From contig CAXSEA010000060.1 of assembly GCA_964235675.1 (NCBI GenBank), positions 1-16,933 of the forward strand: a DNA stretch of 16,933 nucleotides, given 5' to 3'. Both the position numbers and the translations under genes were made by a program. Positions within the stretch are counted from its first letter, which is position 1. Each line of letters opens with the position of its first letter. Source of the stretch: CAXSEA01 sp964235675. Its GTDB lineage: Bacteria > Armatimonadota > Armatimonadia > Armatimonadales > Capsulimonadaceae. Shown here piece after piece: positions 1 through 8,643 of this stretch. The notes under the pieces are model-generated. The model worked only from the letters and a program-made list of their open reading frames with translations, was not told the DNA's origin and ran no database searches.

Positions 1-129
1 CATCCGTCGCTTCGCGCCACCTTCCCTGTAGGGAAGGAAATATAAGATGGCGCTCCATTTTAAGACGGCCTAGAATATGGCCGTAGACTTTTCCTTCCCT
101 ACAGGGAAGGTGGCGCGAAGCGACGGATG
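1..129. repeat. Perfect 40-bp inverted repeat flanking a 49-bp core (MITE- or REP-like palindromic element)
   Basis: Bases 1-40 and 90-129 are exact reverse complements of each other, separated by a 49-base core (41-89). Each arm contains its own small hairpin: CCTTCCCT, a 2-nt loop, AGGGAAGG (20-37 and 93-110). The core has a further inverted pair, ACGGCC/GGCCGT (65-70 and 79-84). The whole unit could fold as a long cruciform or RNA hairpin. The left arm begins at the first base of the window, so the true element may be longer. The right arm runs into the 3' end of the lacI-type gene and supplies its last nine sense codons and its stop. No transposase is present, so a non-autonomous dispersed repeat is my best inference. 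It may also end transcription of the lacI-type gene, but there is no T-tract typical of an intrinsic terminator. Confidence 0.85.
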
Positions 130-1244
130 GGTTCCGGGCGCACACGCCCCGTGCTGGAGTTCTCCTCCAAAATCGGCGGCAGCAGCACCTGACGCTTCTC
201 CACCGCTTCCCCGCGAATCAGCTTCGCCAGCAGCTCCCCGGCCTGCATCGCCGATTCGTTCTGCCGCACGTTCAGCACCGTCAAATCCGGGGCGGCCAGA
301 CGCATGAACGGCGCGTTTAAGCAGGCCATGACACTGACGTCCTCCGGCACTCTGAGTCCTGCCTCCGCCAGGGCGCGCTTGGTGCCCAGAGCGCTGATCT
401 CGTCCTTGGCGAACACCGCCGTCGGGATATTCGGCTCCTGCAATCGCTTCAGGAGCGAATGGTAAACCGCGTCCTTGCCCTCGACGTCGGCGGTGTATTC
501 CAGCGTCTCCTGCAACCCGAACTCGGCCTCGGCCCGGCGCATGCCTTCGAGCCGCCCATGCCCCACCATCAGATCCTCGCGGATGTTGTAAAACAGAATC
601 CGGCGATGCCCGAGCGCATGCAGATAGCGCACCGCCTCGTAGCCCACCGCGATATTGTCCATCCCGACAGCCAGCGTGTTCGGGGTGGGGGAGGTGCCGC
701 GCACGACAAACGGCAAGCCGGTCTGCTCCAGAACCCCTGGACGCGGATCGTTCACCAGCATATCGGTAATCACCATCCCGTCGCACATGCGCGAGCGCGC
801 GCTCTGCTCCATAGCGATCAACGGGTCTTGGTCCGGCCCGCCGCAACGCGCCAGCGTCAGGTTCAGCCCGTTTTCGTAGAGCGCGTACGCCAAACCGCCG
901 ATAATCTCATGGTAGTGCGGCGACAATTCCCCCGGCGCGTCTTCCAGCTTCAAGAACGGCGCGCCGGAGTCCTCGATAAACGCCGACGGCTCCACCGACG
1001 AGCGCCGCGCGACCATCATCAAGGCCACCGTATCGGTGCGTCCAAGCCTCAGATTCACGGCGGCGCGGTGCGGCAGATAGTTCATCTCCCGCGCCACCTG
1101 CAAAATTCGCTCGCGCGTCGCCGCCCCGACTCCCCGGCCTTCCCGGATTCGTCCGTTCAGCACCCGCGATACCTCCGAATCGGAGACGCCCACCCGCGCC
1201 GCGATATCCTCCAGCCGAGCCGGCCCAGGCCTACGATCTGTCAT
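99..1244 (-). CDS. LacI/GalR-family transcriptional regulator
   Basis: The product has 381 residues. The N-terminus is a LacI-type helix-turn-helix plus hinge helix (about residues 10-65, with RLEDIAARVGVSDSEVSRVL and ILQVAREMNYLPHRAA). A periplasmic-binding-protein-like effector domain follows, with LPFVVRGTS, VGMDNIAVGYEAVRYLHALG, VFAKDEISALGTKRALAEAG and VPEDVSVMACLN. The family uses these parts to bind palindromic operators as dimers and release them on binding a small molecule, most often a sugar. At 381 residues it is longer than the usual 330-345; about 20 extra residues lie between the first strand (VALMM) and the HYHEIIGGL segment. The last residues, IRRFAPPSL, and the TAG stop come from the right arm of the inverted repeat, so the native C-terminus has been replaced or extended. 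The ATG start precedes the HTH directly. It is divergent from the pilin genes and near the pullulanase; control of glucan use is possible but unproven. Confidence 0.93.
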   Translation of the reverse strand: MTDRRPGPARLEDIAARVGVSDSEVSRVLNGRIREGRGVGAATRERILQVAREMNYLPHRAAVNLRLGRTDTVALMMVARRSSVEPSAFIEDSGAPFLKLEDAPGELSPHYHEIIGGLAYALYENGLNLTLARCGGPDQDPLIAMEQSARSRMCDGMVITDMLVNDPRPGVLEQTGLPFVVRGTSPTPNTLAVGMDNIAVGYEAVRYLHALGHRRILFYNIREDLMVGHGRLEGMRRAEAEFGLQETLEYTADVEGKDAVYHSLLKRLQEPNIPTAVFAKDEISALGTKRALAEAGLRVPEDVSVMACLNAPFMRLAAPDLTVLNVRQNESAMQAGELLAKLIRGEAVEKRQVLLPPILEENSSTGRVRPEPIRRFAPPSL

Positions 1245-1292
1245 GTGCGCCCGCTTTCTTCAACCAAGTCCATCCGCTGCACTACGTTCTCT

Positions 1293-1301
1293 ATTGTACC
1301 A
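1293..1301 (-). promoter_or_regulatory. Probable extended -10 promoter of the lacI-type gene
   Basis: Read on the minus strand, TGGTACAAT is an extended -10 element (TG, one base, TACAAT) about 50 bases upstream of the lacI-type ATG. No good -35 hexamer lies 16-18 bases upstream, as is common when the TGn extension is present. It fits the other promoters in this window, which also carry the extension. Confidence 0.45.
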
Positions 1302-1381
1302 AAGCGCGCCGCGCCGGTTCAGCCGGAAACGCATGCCACATATTTCCAGCGGATTCAACAAAAAATATGCGATTTACCTGC

Positions 1382-1410
1382 TTGACAGTATAATCCGAGA
1401 CTGCTATACT
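1382..1410 (+). promoter_or_regulatory. Near-consensus sigma70 promoter of the first pilin-like gene
   Basis: TTGACA (1382-1387) and TATACT (1405-1410) are separated by exactly 17 bases, with an upstream TG (1402-1403) giving an extended -10. An A-rich stretch at about 1356-1368 lies just upstream of the -35 and could act as an UP element. Transcription should begin near 1417, giving a leader of about 46 bases. The combination predicts a strong constitutive housekeeping-sigma promoter. It is almost duplicated in front of the second pilin gene. Confidence 0.85.
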
Positions 1411-1424
1411 GGAAAACAGTTCGC

Positions 1425-1442
1425 CCCCCAAGCGGTTGGGGG
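1425..1442 (+). promoter_or_regulatory. Leader hairpin upstream of the first pilin-like gene
   Basis: CCCCCAA (1425-1431) pairs with TTGGGGG (1436-1442) around a 4-base loop. The hairpin lies in the predicted 5' leader, about 8 bases after the expected transcription start and just before the ribosome binding site (AAGGA, about 1453-1457). The equivalent position in front of the second pilin has a related hairpin. A 5' stem of this kind often protects abundant mRNAs from decay or tunes initiation; which applies here is inference. Confidence 0.6.
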
Positions 1443-1462
1443 ATTATCTAAGAAGGAATCCA

Positions 1463-2371
<909 letters not shown>

Positions 2372-2411
2372 GCTACCGCTAAACAGCGAACGTCAGACTC
2401 ATCGATCCAAC

Positions 2412-2445
2412 AAAAACAGCCTGCTCACCTGAGCAGGCTGTTTTT
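2412..2445 (+). terminator. Intrinsic terminator after the first pilin-like gene
   Basis: Bases 2412-2427 are the exact reverse complement of 2430-2445, with GC-rich core CAGCCTGCTCA and a terminal run of five T. It lies about 40 bases after the stop codon. The A-run at the 5' foot would also let it act from the opposite strand. It isolates the first pilin gene from the second. Confidence 0.92.
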
Positions 2446-2485
2446 CTGTCAGTTTCATCATCGCGACACTCCATAAAATTGCTGC

Positions 2486-2514
2486 TTGACAACCCAAATG
2501 GCGACTGTTATACT
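2486..2514 (+). promoter_or_regulatory. Near-consensus sigma70 promoter of the second pilin-like gene
   Basis: TTGACA (2486-2491) and TATACT (2509-2514) are separated by exactly 17 bases, with TG at 2506-2507 giving an extended -10. An AT-rich stretch (2471-2480) lies just upstream of the -35. Both hexamers, the spacing, and the downstream GG...CAGTTC segment match the promoter of the first pilin gene, so the two cassettes share a common origin. Confidence 0.85.
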
Positions 2515-2527
2515 GGCTTTCAGTTCA

Positions 2528-2543
2528 CCCCAATCGTCTGGGG
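2528..2543 (+). promoter_or_regulatory. Leader hairpin upstream of the second pilin-like gene
   Basis: CCCCA (2528-2532) pairs with TGGGG (2539-2543) around a 6-base loop, directly after the conserved CAGTTC and just upstream of the ribosome binding site (AAGGA, about 2553-2557). Position and base-pairing pattern match the hairpin before the first pilin gene, although the loop differs. The conserved pairing despite changed loop bases suggests that the structure matters. Confidence 0.55.
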
Positions 2544-2564
2544 GAAGTTAATAAGGACTCTCTA

Positions 2565-3458
2565 ATGACTAATACTTTTACCCACCGCCACCCACTCTCG
2601 CGAAAAGGCTTCACCCTCATCGAGCTGTTGGTTGTTATCGCAATCATCGCCATCTTAGCAGCCATCCTCTTCCCGGTCTTCGCCCAAGCCCGCGAAAAAG
2701 CCCGCGCCACCTCCTGCTTGTCCAACCTCAAGCAGCTTGGTCTAGGTCTGATTCAGTACAATCAGGACAACGACGAGGCTTTCCCGCGCTCGCAGGCGAA
2801 TACCGAGGGTTGGGCCGAGCCAATCTTTCCTTACGTCAAGACCGCTGCTGTCTACAAGTGCCCTGACGATCCCTCGCCTCAAGGCGGGGTTGGAGCCAAC
2901 GGGTTTATCTACGACCCGATTTCTTACGCAGTTAACTTCAACGTGACTGGCGGTTTGCCGGAAACACTGGCGCATCAAGGCGCGCCGGCATCCACAGTGA
3001 TGCTTTTTGAAGTGCAGGGTTACTACTGGAACCCGCAAAACCCTAACGTTACACAGGACTTATCTCCTGCAGGATCGATGGACCCTTATTTCTACGGCGG
3101 GTATCCCTCGGGCGGCAACAATAATCAGCACATGTATGCCACAGGCAGCAGCCCAGGCAAGGTGTTGAACGGAACGCTTGCTTCAGGTCCCGTCCACACC
3201 GGTGGAGCGAATTATCTTGCCTGTGACGGCCATGCCAAGTTCCTACAGCCGAGTCGCGTTTCAGGCGGCAAGGATAACGACGGCGCGAGCAACCCTCCGA
3301 CTAACGGTGCTGGAAACAGCGAAGGCGAGGCGGCCGGAACCAGCTGCATGGACTTGACGCCTAAAGACTTCGGAACCACAGCCGACCCCTCAGCCGCCAA
3401 CACGCAAGGTGTATGCAGCAACCCCAACCAAGCGACCTTAACGTTTAGCCAAACCTAG
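2565..3458 (+). CDS. Type II/IV pilin-like (pseudopilin) protein with H-x9-DG C-terminal motif, paralog 2
   Basis: The product has 297 residues and is a paralog of the preceding gene. The leader (1-15) ends RKG and is cleaved before F16; the GFTLIELL motif and the hydrophobic helix are almost identical in both proteins, as is AREKARATSCLSNLKQLGLG. The middle differs more. Shared landmarks are a CPDDP motif, an ASTVMLFEVQG strand, the H-x9-DG motif (H211, D221, G222), and a Cys-containing tail ending ATLTFSQT (ATLTMSIT in paralog 1). The ATG follows an AAGGA by 7 bases. The gene has its own promoter and terminator, so it forms a second monocistronic unit. As for paralog 1, a surface or filament role is expected for the family, and the specific function is unknown. 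Confidence 0.92.
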   Translation: MTNTFTHRHPLSRKGFTLIELLVVIAIIAILAAILFPVFAQAREKARATSCLSNLKQLGLGLIQYNQDNDEAFPRSQANTEGWAEPIFPYVKTAAVYKCPDDPSPQGGVGANGFIYDPISYAVNFNVTGGLPETLAHQGAPASTVMLFEVQGYYWNPQNPNVTQDLSPAGSMDPYFYGGYPSGGNNNQHMYATGSSPGKVLNGTLASGPVHTGGANYLACDGHAKFLQPSRVSGGKDNDGASNPPTNGAGNSEGEAAGTSCMDLTPKDFGTTADPSAANTQGVCSNPNQATLTFSQT

Positions 3459-3501
3459 GCTGTAGTTAGCGACAAATAGCTGCTGCATTGGGAAAGTACG
3501 C

Positions 3502-3539
3502 AAAAGAACCGCTGTCTCCAGTAGCCGGCGGTTCTTTTT
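3502..3539 (+). terminator. Intrinsic terminator after the second pilin-like gene
   Basis: AAAAGAACCGC (3502-3512) pairs with GCGGTTCTTTT (3528-3538) around a 15-base loop, followed by T. It lies about 45 bases past the stop codon. The A/T-rich feet would allow it to work in both directions. Confidence 0.85.
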
Positions 3540-3633
3540 ATACGCGTACAGCTTCTGGATGCAGCATTGTGTAATTCTCATTTGACTGTTTTTGACGCGA
3601 AAACCTGCGGTTAGCTCTCTTGAATCTAAGTTA

Positions 3634-6288
3634 ATGAATGTAAACTGTATTCCTCTTCGAATCTTTAGCCTGACTATATTGGCTGGGATGCTCTTCAGCG
3701 CAGGTTGCGCTCACGCCATTCCAAAACAAGCGGGATCAACCCTCCAACCTTTGAACGTCAGCAGCAATCCCAATCCTGGCTTTCCCGCCAGCGTAACCCC
3801 CGCGTTCCTTGATGCCCCCAACCTGGTCACCGTCTGGATGGATCAGCCCACCACGGCATCGTCGCTGATGAACCACGTCTCCGTGCGCGTCGGCACCGAG
3901 CTCGTGCCCGTGACGCGCGTGCAGATCGTCCAAGGCGCGGAAGAGGCGAGCGGGAAAGTGGACAAAAGCGAGGTCGTCCTGGCGGGCACCTTCCAGGCGG
4001 CGCTCGGCGGCTCCAACTGGAGCACCGACGACGCTCACACCCGCATGCACGCCGTCGCGCCCGGCGTCTACGATTTCCAGGCCACCCTCCCCAAAGGCGG
4101 CTACGAGTACAAAATCGCCTGCGGCGGCACATGGGACGACAACTACGGCGTCGGCCTGAAAAAAGGCGGCGACAATATCTTGCTCACTGTGCCCGCCGAC
4201 AATACTCTCGTCCTGTTCCGCGCCGACTTCAACGAGAAAACGCTGCAAACGTCGCTCGACACGCGCGGCCTCACCCCAACCCCGGTCGCCGCAGCGATGG
4301 GCCAACCAGCGGCTCCATCCAGCCACGTCCTGCGCCTCACTCTAGGCCGCAGCCTCACTCCCGCCGACATCGTCCGCCCGCTCACCCTCCACTTTTCCAG
4401 CATGCCCTCGCGCCCGATCTACGCCCGCGAAGTGCTCTCCACTCCCGCCTACTTCTACGGCGGCAATGATCTCGGCGCGACCTATGCCGCCGCCGCAACT
4501 ACCTTCAAAGTCTGGAGCCCCGTCTCCTCGGCAACGTCGCTGCTTCTCTACAAAGATGCCACTTCCGCCGCCTACCAAACTATCCCGATGAGCCGGAGCG
4601 CCGCCGGAGTCTGGTCCGCCACCGTCTTCGGCAATCTCGACGGTGTCTACTACCAGTATGCCTACACCTCCTACGGCGCCCAGCACATCGCCCCCGATAT
4701 CTACGGTCGCGCCGCCAGCGAGGATTTGCAGCGCTCGATGGTCATCGACCTGGCCCGCACCGATCCCGCCAACTGGAGCGCCGTTCCCGCGCCGACGCTC
4801 GCTCAGCCCACCGACGCCGTCGTCTACGAAATCCACACCCGCGATTTCACCATCGACCCCTCCAGCGGCGTGCCCGACAATATGCGCGGCAAGTACCTCG
4901 GCCTTATCGCCCCCGGCACCCACGTCCCCGGCACCGCGACCCCGACCGGCCTCGACTACCTCAAGCAGCTCGGCGTCACCGATATCCACCTGCTGCCCAT
5001 CGAAAGCATCGCCAACAGCCGCACCCCCGGCTACAACTGGGGCTATGAGACCGATCTCTTCGATGTTCCCGAGTCACGCTACGCCACTGACCCCAGTGAC
5101 CCCACCAGCGCAATCCGCGACGTTAAAACCATGGTCGCCGGATTGCACCAAGCTCACATCGGCCTGGTCATGGATGTCGTCTACAACCACGCCGTCCCCG
5201 TCAGCGGCGACGCGTCCCCGTTCTGGGCCGCCGTCCCGTACTACTATTTCCGCACGGGTGCCAAAGGCGACCTGCTCGACGAATCCGGCGTCGGCAACTC
5301 CATGGACGACGCGCACCCCATGGTCCGCAAATTCGTCATAGACAGCCTCACCTACTGGGAAACCCAGTACCACGTCGACGGCTTCCGCTTCGATCTGCTC
5401 GGCATCTTCACGCCACAAACCGTTGCCGCCATCTCCCAGGCACTGCACAAAATCCGCCCCGATATCCTGCTCTACGGCGAGCCCTGGACCGGCGGCGGCC
5501 CAATTCGCTTCGGCAAAGGCGCGCAACGCGGCCTCGGCGTGGCCGTCTTCAACGACAACATCCGCAATCTCCTGCGCGGCGACCTCAACGGCACCAAAAA
5601 AGGCTTCGCGCTCGGCGGCGACGTGGACGCTACAGCCCTCCAAACCGCCATCAACGGCTCGCCCGACTTCACCCAAGCCCCGACCGAAAGCATGAACTAC
5701 GTCTCCATCCATGACGATATGTCGATTTGGGACAAGATCACCCAAACCCTCCCCGGCGATGACGCATTAGACCGCAGTGCCTTGAAACTCGCCGGAGCCA
5801 TGGTGATTCTCAGCCAGGGCGTCCCTATCCTCGAAGGCGGCTCCGAGCTAGGCCGCACCAAGCAAGGCAATCCCAATTCCTACAACGCCGGCGACTCCAT
5901 CAACCACTTCGATTGGCAGCGCGGCCTTCAATTCCAGGAAGTCTCCAACTACTACCGAGGCCTGATCGCCCTCCGCCAAGCCCACCCCGCCTTCCGCTGC
6001 GCCACCGCCCAGCAGGTCAGCCAAACCCTCAAGTTCCTGCCGGCGTCCGCTCTGCCCGCCAACACGGTTGCCTTCACCCTCGACGGCACCCCCAGCGGCG
6101 ATCCTTGGCGCAAAACCCTGGTGATCTTCCACGGCGCGAGCGATTCCGGCACAATCACCTTGCCGCCAGGTCATTGGCACTTAGCGGTTATCGGAGAACA
6201 GGCGCAATCCCAGGGCAGCTTAGTCTCTACAACCACCCTGACTCTCGCTCCGCTGTCCGCAGCCGTGCTTTATCAGAGCGCCGATTAG
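3634..6288 (+). CDS. pulA: Type I pullulanase (GH13, alpha-1,6-glucan debranching enzyme), exported
   Basis: The product has 884 residues from the ATG. The N-terminus is an export signal (basic start, hydrophobic core to about residue 24). It ends either with an imperfect lipobox SAGC (lipoprotein, C25) or with AHA as a signal peptidase I site. Then come an X25-like pullulanase accessory domain (about 110-200, with GGYEYKIACGGTWDDNYGVG), a CBM48-type domain (about 270-380), and the GH13 barrel. Diagnostic pullulanase motif: YNWGYETDLFDVP from Y467. Catalytic regions: DVVYNH 514-519; DGFRFDLLG with nucleophile D587; GEPWTGG with acid/base E616; SIHDD with D694. A C-terminal beta domain follows. 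Type I pullulanases cut alpha-1,6 branches in pullulan, amylopectin and glycogen. An in-frame TTG lies at 3592, but the ATG gives a better signal peptide; neither has a strong ribosome binding site. The third residue of the usual HDN in region IV is D here. The gene follows a terminator, so it should have its own promoter, which I could not place. Confidence 0.93.
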   Translation: MNVNCIPLRIFSLTILAGMLFSAGCAHAIPKQAGSTLQPLNVSSNPNPGFPASVTPAFLDAPNLVTVWMDQPTTASSLMNHVSVRVGTELVPVTRVQIVQGAEEASGKVDKSEVVLAGTFQAALGGSNWSTDDAHTRMHAVAPGVYDFQATLPKGGYEYKIACGGTWDDNYGVGLKKGGDNILLTVPADNTLVLFRADFNEKTLQTSLDTRGLTPTPVAAAMGQPAAPSSHVLRLTLGRSLTPADIVRPLTLHFSSMPSRPIYAREVLSTPAYFYGGNDLGATYAAAATTFKVWSPVSSATSLLLYKDATSAAYQTIPMSRSAAGVWSATVFGNLDGVYYQYAYTSYGAQHIAPDIYGRAASEDLQRSMVIDLARTDPANWSAVPAPTLAQPTDAVVYEIHTRDFTIDPSSGVPDNMRGKYLGLIAPGTHVPGTATPTGLDYLKQLGVTDIHLLPIESIANSRTPGYNWGYETDLFDVPESRYATDPSDPTSAIRDVKTMVAGLHQAHIGLVMDVVYNHAVPVSGDASPFWAAVPYYYFRTGAKGDLLDESGVGNSMDDAHPMVRKFVIDSLTYWETQYHVDGFRFDLLGIFTPQTVAAISQALHKIRPDILLYGEPWTGGGPIRFGKGAQRGLGVAVFNDNIRNLLRGDLNGTKKGFALGGDVDATALQTAINGSPDFTQAPTESMNYVSIHDDMSIWDKITQTLPGDDALDRSALKLAGAMVILSQGVPILEGGSELGRTKQGNPNSYNAGDSINHFDWQRGLQFQEVSNYYRGLIALRQAHPAFRCATAQQVSQTLKFLPASALPANTVAFTLDGTPSGDPWRKTLVIFHGASDSGTITLPPGHWHLAVIGEQAQSQGSLVSTTTLTLAPLSAAVLYQSAD

Positions 6289-6331
6289 CTACGCCTCGAC
6301 TAAGTCGCCAAGCGATGACCAATTGCCCCTG

Positions 6332-6340
6332 TGCTATAGT
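6332..6340 (+). promoter_or_regulatory. Probable extended -10 promoter of the ligase-amidohydrolase pair
   Basis: TGCTATAGT is an extended -10 (TG, C, TATAGT) 20 bases before the ATG at 6361. No recognisable -35 lies at the proper spacing. Transcription would start near 6347, leaving a very short leader that still includes the AAGGA at 6354-6358. The 72-base gap after the pullulanase stop contains no evident terminator, so read-through from the pullulanase gene is also possible. Confidence 0.5.
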
Positions 6341-6360
6341 TTTGCTGAGGGCCAAGGACC

Positions 6361-7464
6361 ATGAGCGACGATTTCACGTTAGGCGTGGAAGAAGAATACC
6401 AAATCGTGGACGCGCGCACTCGCGCCTTGATTCCGCGCGAGGAGCAAGTTCTCGGCGGGGCCGAAGCCGCGCTGGGCGAGCGCGTCCAGCCGGAGTTCCA
6501 CGCCTCGCAAATCGAGATCGCCACGCCCGTCTGCCGCACCCTCGACGATGTCCGCGTCCAGCTAATCCAGGCGCGCGCGGCGCTCAAAATATCAGCCGAG
6601 CGGGACGGCAACCAGATCGCGGCGGCGGCGACGCATCCGTTCTCCAAAGCCCGCGAGCAGCCGGTCACGGACAAACCCCGCTACCGGGACATGGCCGACG
6701 AATACCGCCAGCTGGCCGACGAGCTGGTCATCTTCGGCTGCCACGTCCACGTCGGCATGGCCGATCCCGACGATGCCCTGCAAGTTCTCAGCCGCGCCCG
6801 CAACTGGCTGGCCCCGCTGCTCGCCCTTAGCGCCAGTTCGCCGTTTTGGGGTGGGGTAGATACCGGCTACGCTTCCTACCGCACCGAGCTTTGGGTTCGC
6901 TGGCCGATGGCCGGGCCGCCGCTGGCTTTCGAGTCCCGCGCCGAGCACGACCAATTGGTTGATGATCTAGTCGCCACGGGCAGCATCACCGACGCCACAA
7001 AGCTTTACTGGGATGTCCGCCTGCCCGCCAAATCCCCAACTGTCGAGTTCCGGGTCGCCGACGTCTGCCTCACCGTGGACGAAGCCGTTCTCATGGCCGG
7101 TCTGATTCGCGCCCTGGCCCGCACCTGCCTCGAGCAATCCCAATCCGGCGTGCCGCTCGACCCGCTCCGCCCGGAGCTGCTGCGCGCGGCCCACTGGCGG
7201 GCGGCTCGCTACGGCCTGGAGGGAGAGCTGATCGACACGCAAGCCCGCCGCGCCGCGCCTGCCTCCGAGGTCGTCCATTCATTGCTGGCTTTCACGCGCC
7301 CAGCCTTGGAAGAAGCCGGTGACTGGAACTTTGTTTCCGCTCAAACCGAGTCGGTTCTGGCGCGCGGCAACGGCGCCCAGCGACAGCGCGCCGTATTCAC
7401 CAAAATGGGACGCATGGAAGACGTCGTAGACTATATCGTGGCGGAAACGGGAGGCATAGCGTGA
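6361..7464 (+). CDS. ybdK: YbdK-family carboxylate-amine ligase (GCS2 family)
   Basis: The product has 367 residues, close to the 372 of E. coli YbdK. The family signature is at the N-terminus (LGVEEEYQIVD from residue 7). Other hallmarks are FGCHVHVGM with H128 and H130, and VEFRVADVC at about 228-236. Members of this ATP-grasp-like glutamine-synthetase-fold family join a carboxylate to an amine through an acyl phosphate. E. coli YbdK shows only weak glutamate-cysteine ligase activity, and the true substrate of most members is unknown. AAGGA lies 2-6 bases before the ATG. The stop codon overlaps the start of the next gene by one base (TGATG), so the two are translationally coupled. The protein is probably cytoplasmic, as no signal peptide or membrane segment is visible. 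Confidence 0.9.
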   Translation: MSDDFTLGVEEEYQIVDARTRALIPREEQVLGGAEAALGERVQPEFHASQIEIATPVCRTLDDVRVQLIQARAALKISAERDGNQIAAAATHPFSKAREQPVTDKPRYRDMADEYRQLADELVIFGCHVHVGMADPDDALQVLSRARNWLAPLLALSASSPFWGGVDTGYASYRTELWVRWPMAGPPLAFESRAEHDQLVDDLVATGSITDATKLYWDVRLPAKSPTVEFRVADVCLTVDEAVLMAGLIRALARTCLEQSQSGVPLDPLRPELLRAAHWRAARYGLEGELIDTQARRAAPASEVVHSLLAFTRPALEEAGDWNFVSAQTESVLARGNGAQRQRAVFTKMGRMEDVVDYIVAETGGIA

Positions 7465-8624
7465 TGACTGAACTTCTACAGACAATTCTCGTCATGGAGC
7501 CGCGCCTCACCAAAATGCGGCGAGAGCTGCACCGCCATCCCGAACTGAGCGGCGACGAGCAAAATACCGCGTCCACCGTCGCGGCGCATCTCCAAGCGCT
7601 TGGCCTGGAGCCGCAAACCGGCGTCGGCGGCCATGGTGTCGTTGCCACCGTGCGCGGCGCGCGCCCCGGCCCGATCATCGCCTTGCGCGGCGACATGGAC
7701 GCTCTGCCCATCCAGGAAGAAGGCGAGCCCGCCTACCGCTCCGAGCATCCCGGCGTGATGCACGCCTGCGGCCACGACGGCCACACTACCATGCTCCTCG
7801 GCGCGGCTGAAGCGCTCCTGACTGTCCGCAATCAAATGGCGGGCGACGTTCGCCTCATCTTTCAGCCGGCGGAAGAAATCGGCTCGGGCGCGCTCGCGAT
7901 GTGCGCGGCGGGCGTCATGGACGGAGTCAGCGCCGCGTATGCGCTCCACGGCTGGCCGGCTCTTCCGGTCGGACAGGTCGGCATCAGGGCCGGGGCCATG
8001 ACCGCCTCCGTCGATACGTTCAATATCACGGTGCAGGGCAAAGGGGCGCACGCGGCCTACCCGCATCTGTCGATCGACCCGATTTACACCGCCGCCCAGA
8101 TTGTCGCCGCCCTGCAATCCATCGCGTCGCGAGAAATCGATCCCTTGCAGCCGGTGGTCGTCACCGTCGCCCAGTTCCACGCCGGCACCGCCGCCAACGT
8201 CATCCCCGACACCGCCCGTCTCGAAGGCACGATCCGCACCCACTCCAAAGAAGTCCGCGCCGGAATCCAAGACCGCATGCGCCGCATCGCCGACGGCGTC
8301 TGCGCCGCCACCCGCGCCACTTGCCGGGTAGAGTTCCACGGCGGCACTCCGCCTGTCGTGAACTCTCCCGAATCCACCGCGCTCGCCATTACTGCGGTCG
8401 GCGCGGCGCTCGGTCCGGAAAACGTCATCGCGCTCCCTAACCCGTCCATGGGCGGCGAGGACTTCGCCGAATACCTCGACTACGCTCCCGGCGCTCTGCT
8501 GCGCCTCGGCCTCGGCAACCCGACCCCCCTCCACGCCCCCACCTTCGACTTCGCCGACGCCGCCCTCACCGTTGGAGTGCGCGCCTTGGTCGCCATAGCC
8601 CTCGCCAGCCTCCGAGACTCCTAA
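7464..8624 (+). CDS. M20D-family amidohydrolase (N-acyl-amino-acid / hippurate hydrolase type)
   Basis: The product has 386 residues, the usual size. Motifs in order: RRELHRHPELS near the start; ALRGDMDALPI; the metal-binding HACGHDGH (H100, C102, H104); FQPAEE with E137 and E138; the dimerisation insert from about 180 (GKGAHAAYPH, then AGTAANVIPDTARLEGTIRT); MGGEDFAEYL; and the C-terminal LHAPTFDF with ligand H357. All family metal ligands appear intact. M20D enzymes hydrolyse amide bonds of N-acyl amino acids (hippurate, acetyl-amino acids, IAA conjugates); the substrate cannot be read from sequence. ATG 7464 overlaps the preceding stop by one base; a GTG at 7461 is an alternative. GGGAGG at 7449-7454 serves either start. 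The coupling with a carboxylate-amine ligase suggests related amide substrates. The gene ends 19 bases from the convergent SARP-like gene. Confidence 0.92.
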   Translation: MTELLQTILVMEPRLTKMRRELHRHPELSGDEQNTASTVAAHLQALGLEPQTGVGGHGVVATVRGARPGPIIALRGDMDALPIQEEGEPAYRSEHPGVMHACGHDGHTTMLLGAAEALLTVRNQMAGDVRLIFQPAEEIGSGALAMCAAGVMDGVSAAYALHGWPALPVGQVGIRAGAMTASVDTFNITVQGKGAHAAYPHLSIDPIYTAAQIVAALQSIASREIDPLQPVVVTVAQFHAGTAANVIPDTARLEGTIRTHSKEVRAGIQDRMRRIADGVCAATRATCRVEFHGGTPPVVNSPESTALAITAVGAALGPENVIALPNPSMGGEDFAEYLDYAPGALLRLGLGNPTPLHAPTFDFADAALTVGVRALVAIALASLRDS

Positions 8625-8643
8625 ATTGCATCTCGCCAGCGAC

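Noticed and set aside
459..1385. 308-codon plus-strand open frame opposite the lacI-type gene
   Set aside because: Arg/His/Pro-rich composition with no family motifs; it is the antisense shadow of a clear LacI-type gene in GC-rich DNA.
3592..3633. TTG start for the pullulanase 14 codons upstream
   Set aside because: It has no ribosome binding site and gives a long polar segment before the signal peptide; the ATG at 3634 gives a normal export signal.
5913..6830. 305-codon plus-strand frame bridging the pullulanase end and ybdK start
   Set aside because: It overlaps two well-supported genes in another frame and is Arg/Pro-rich with no motif.
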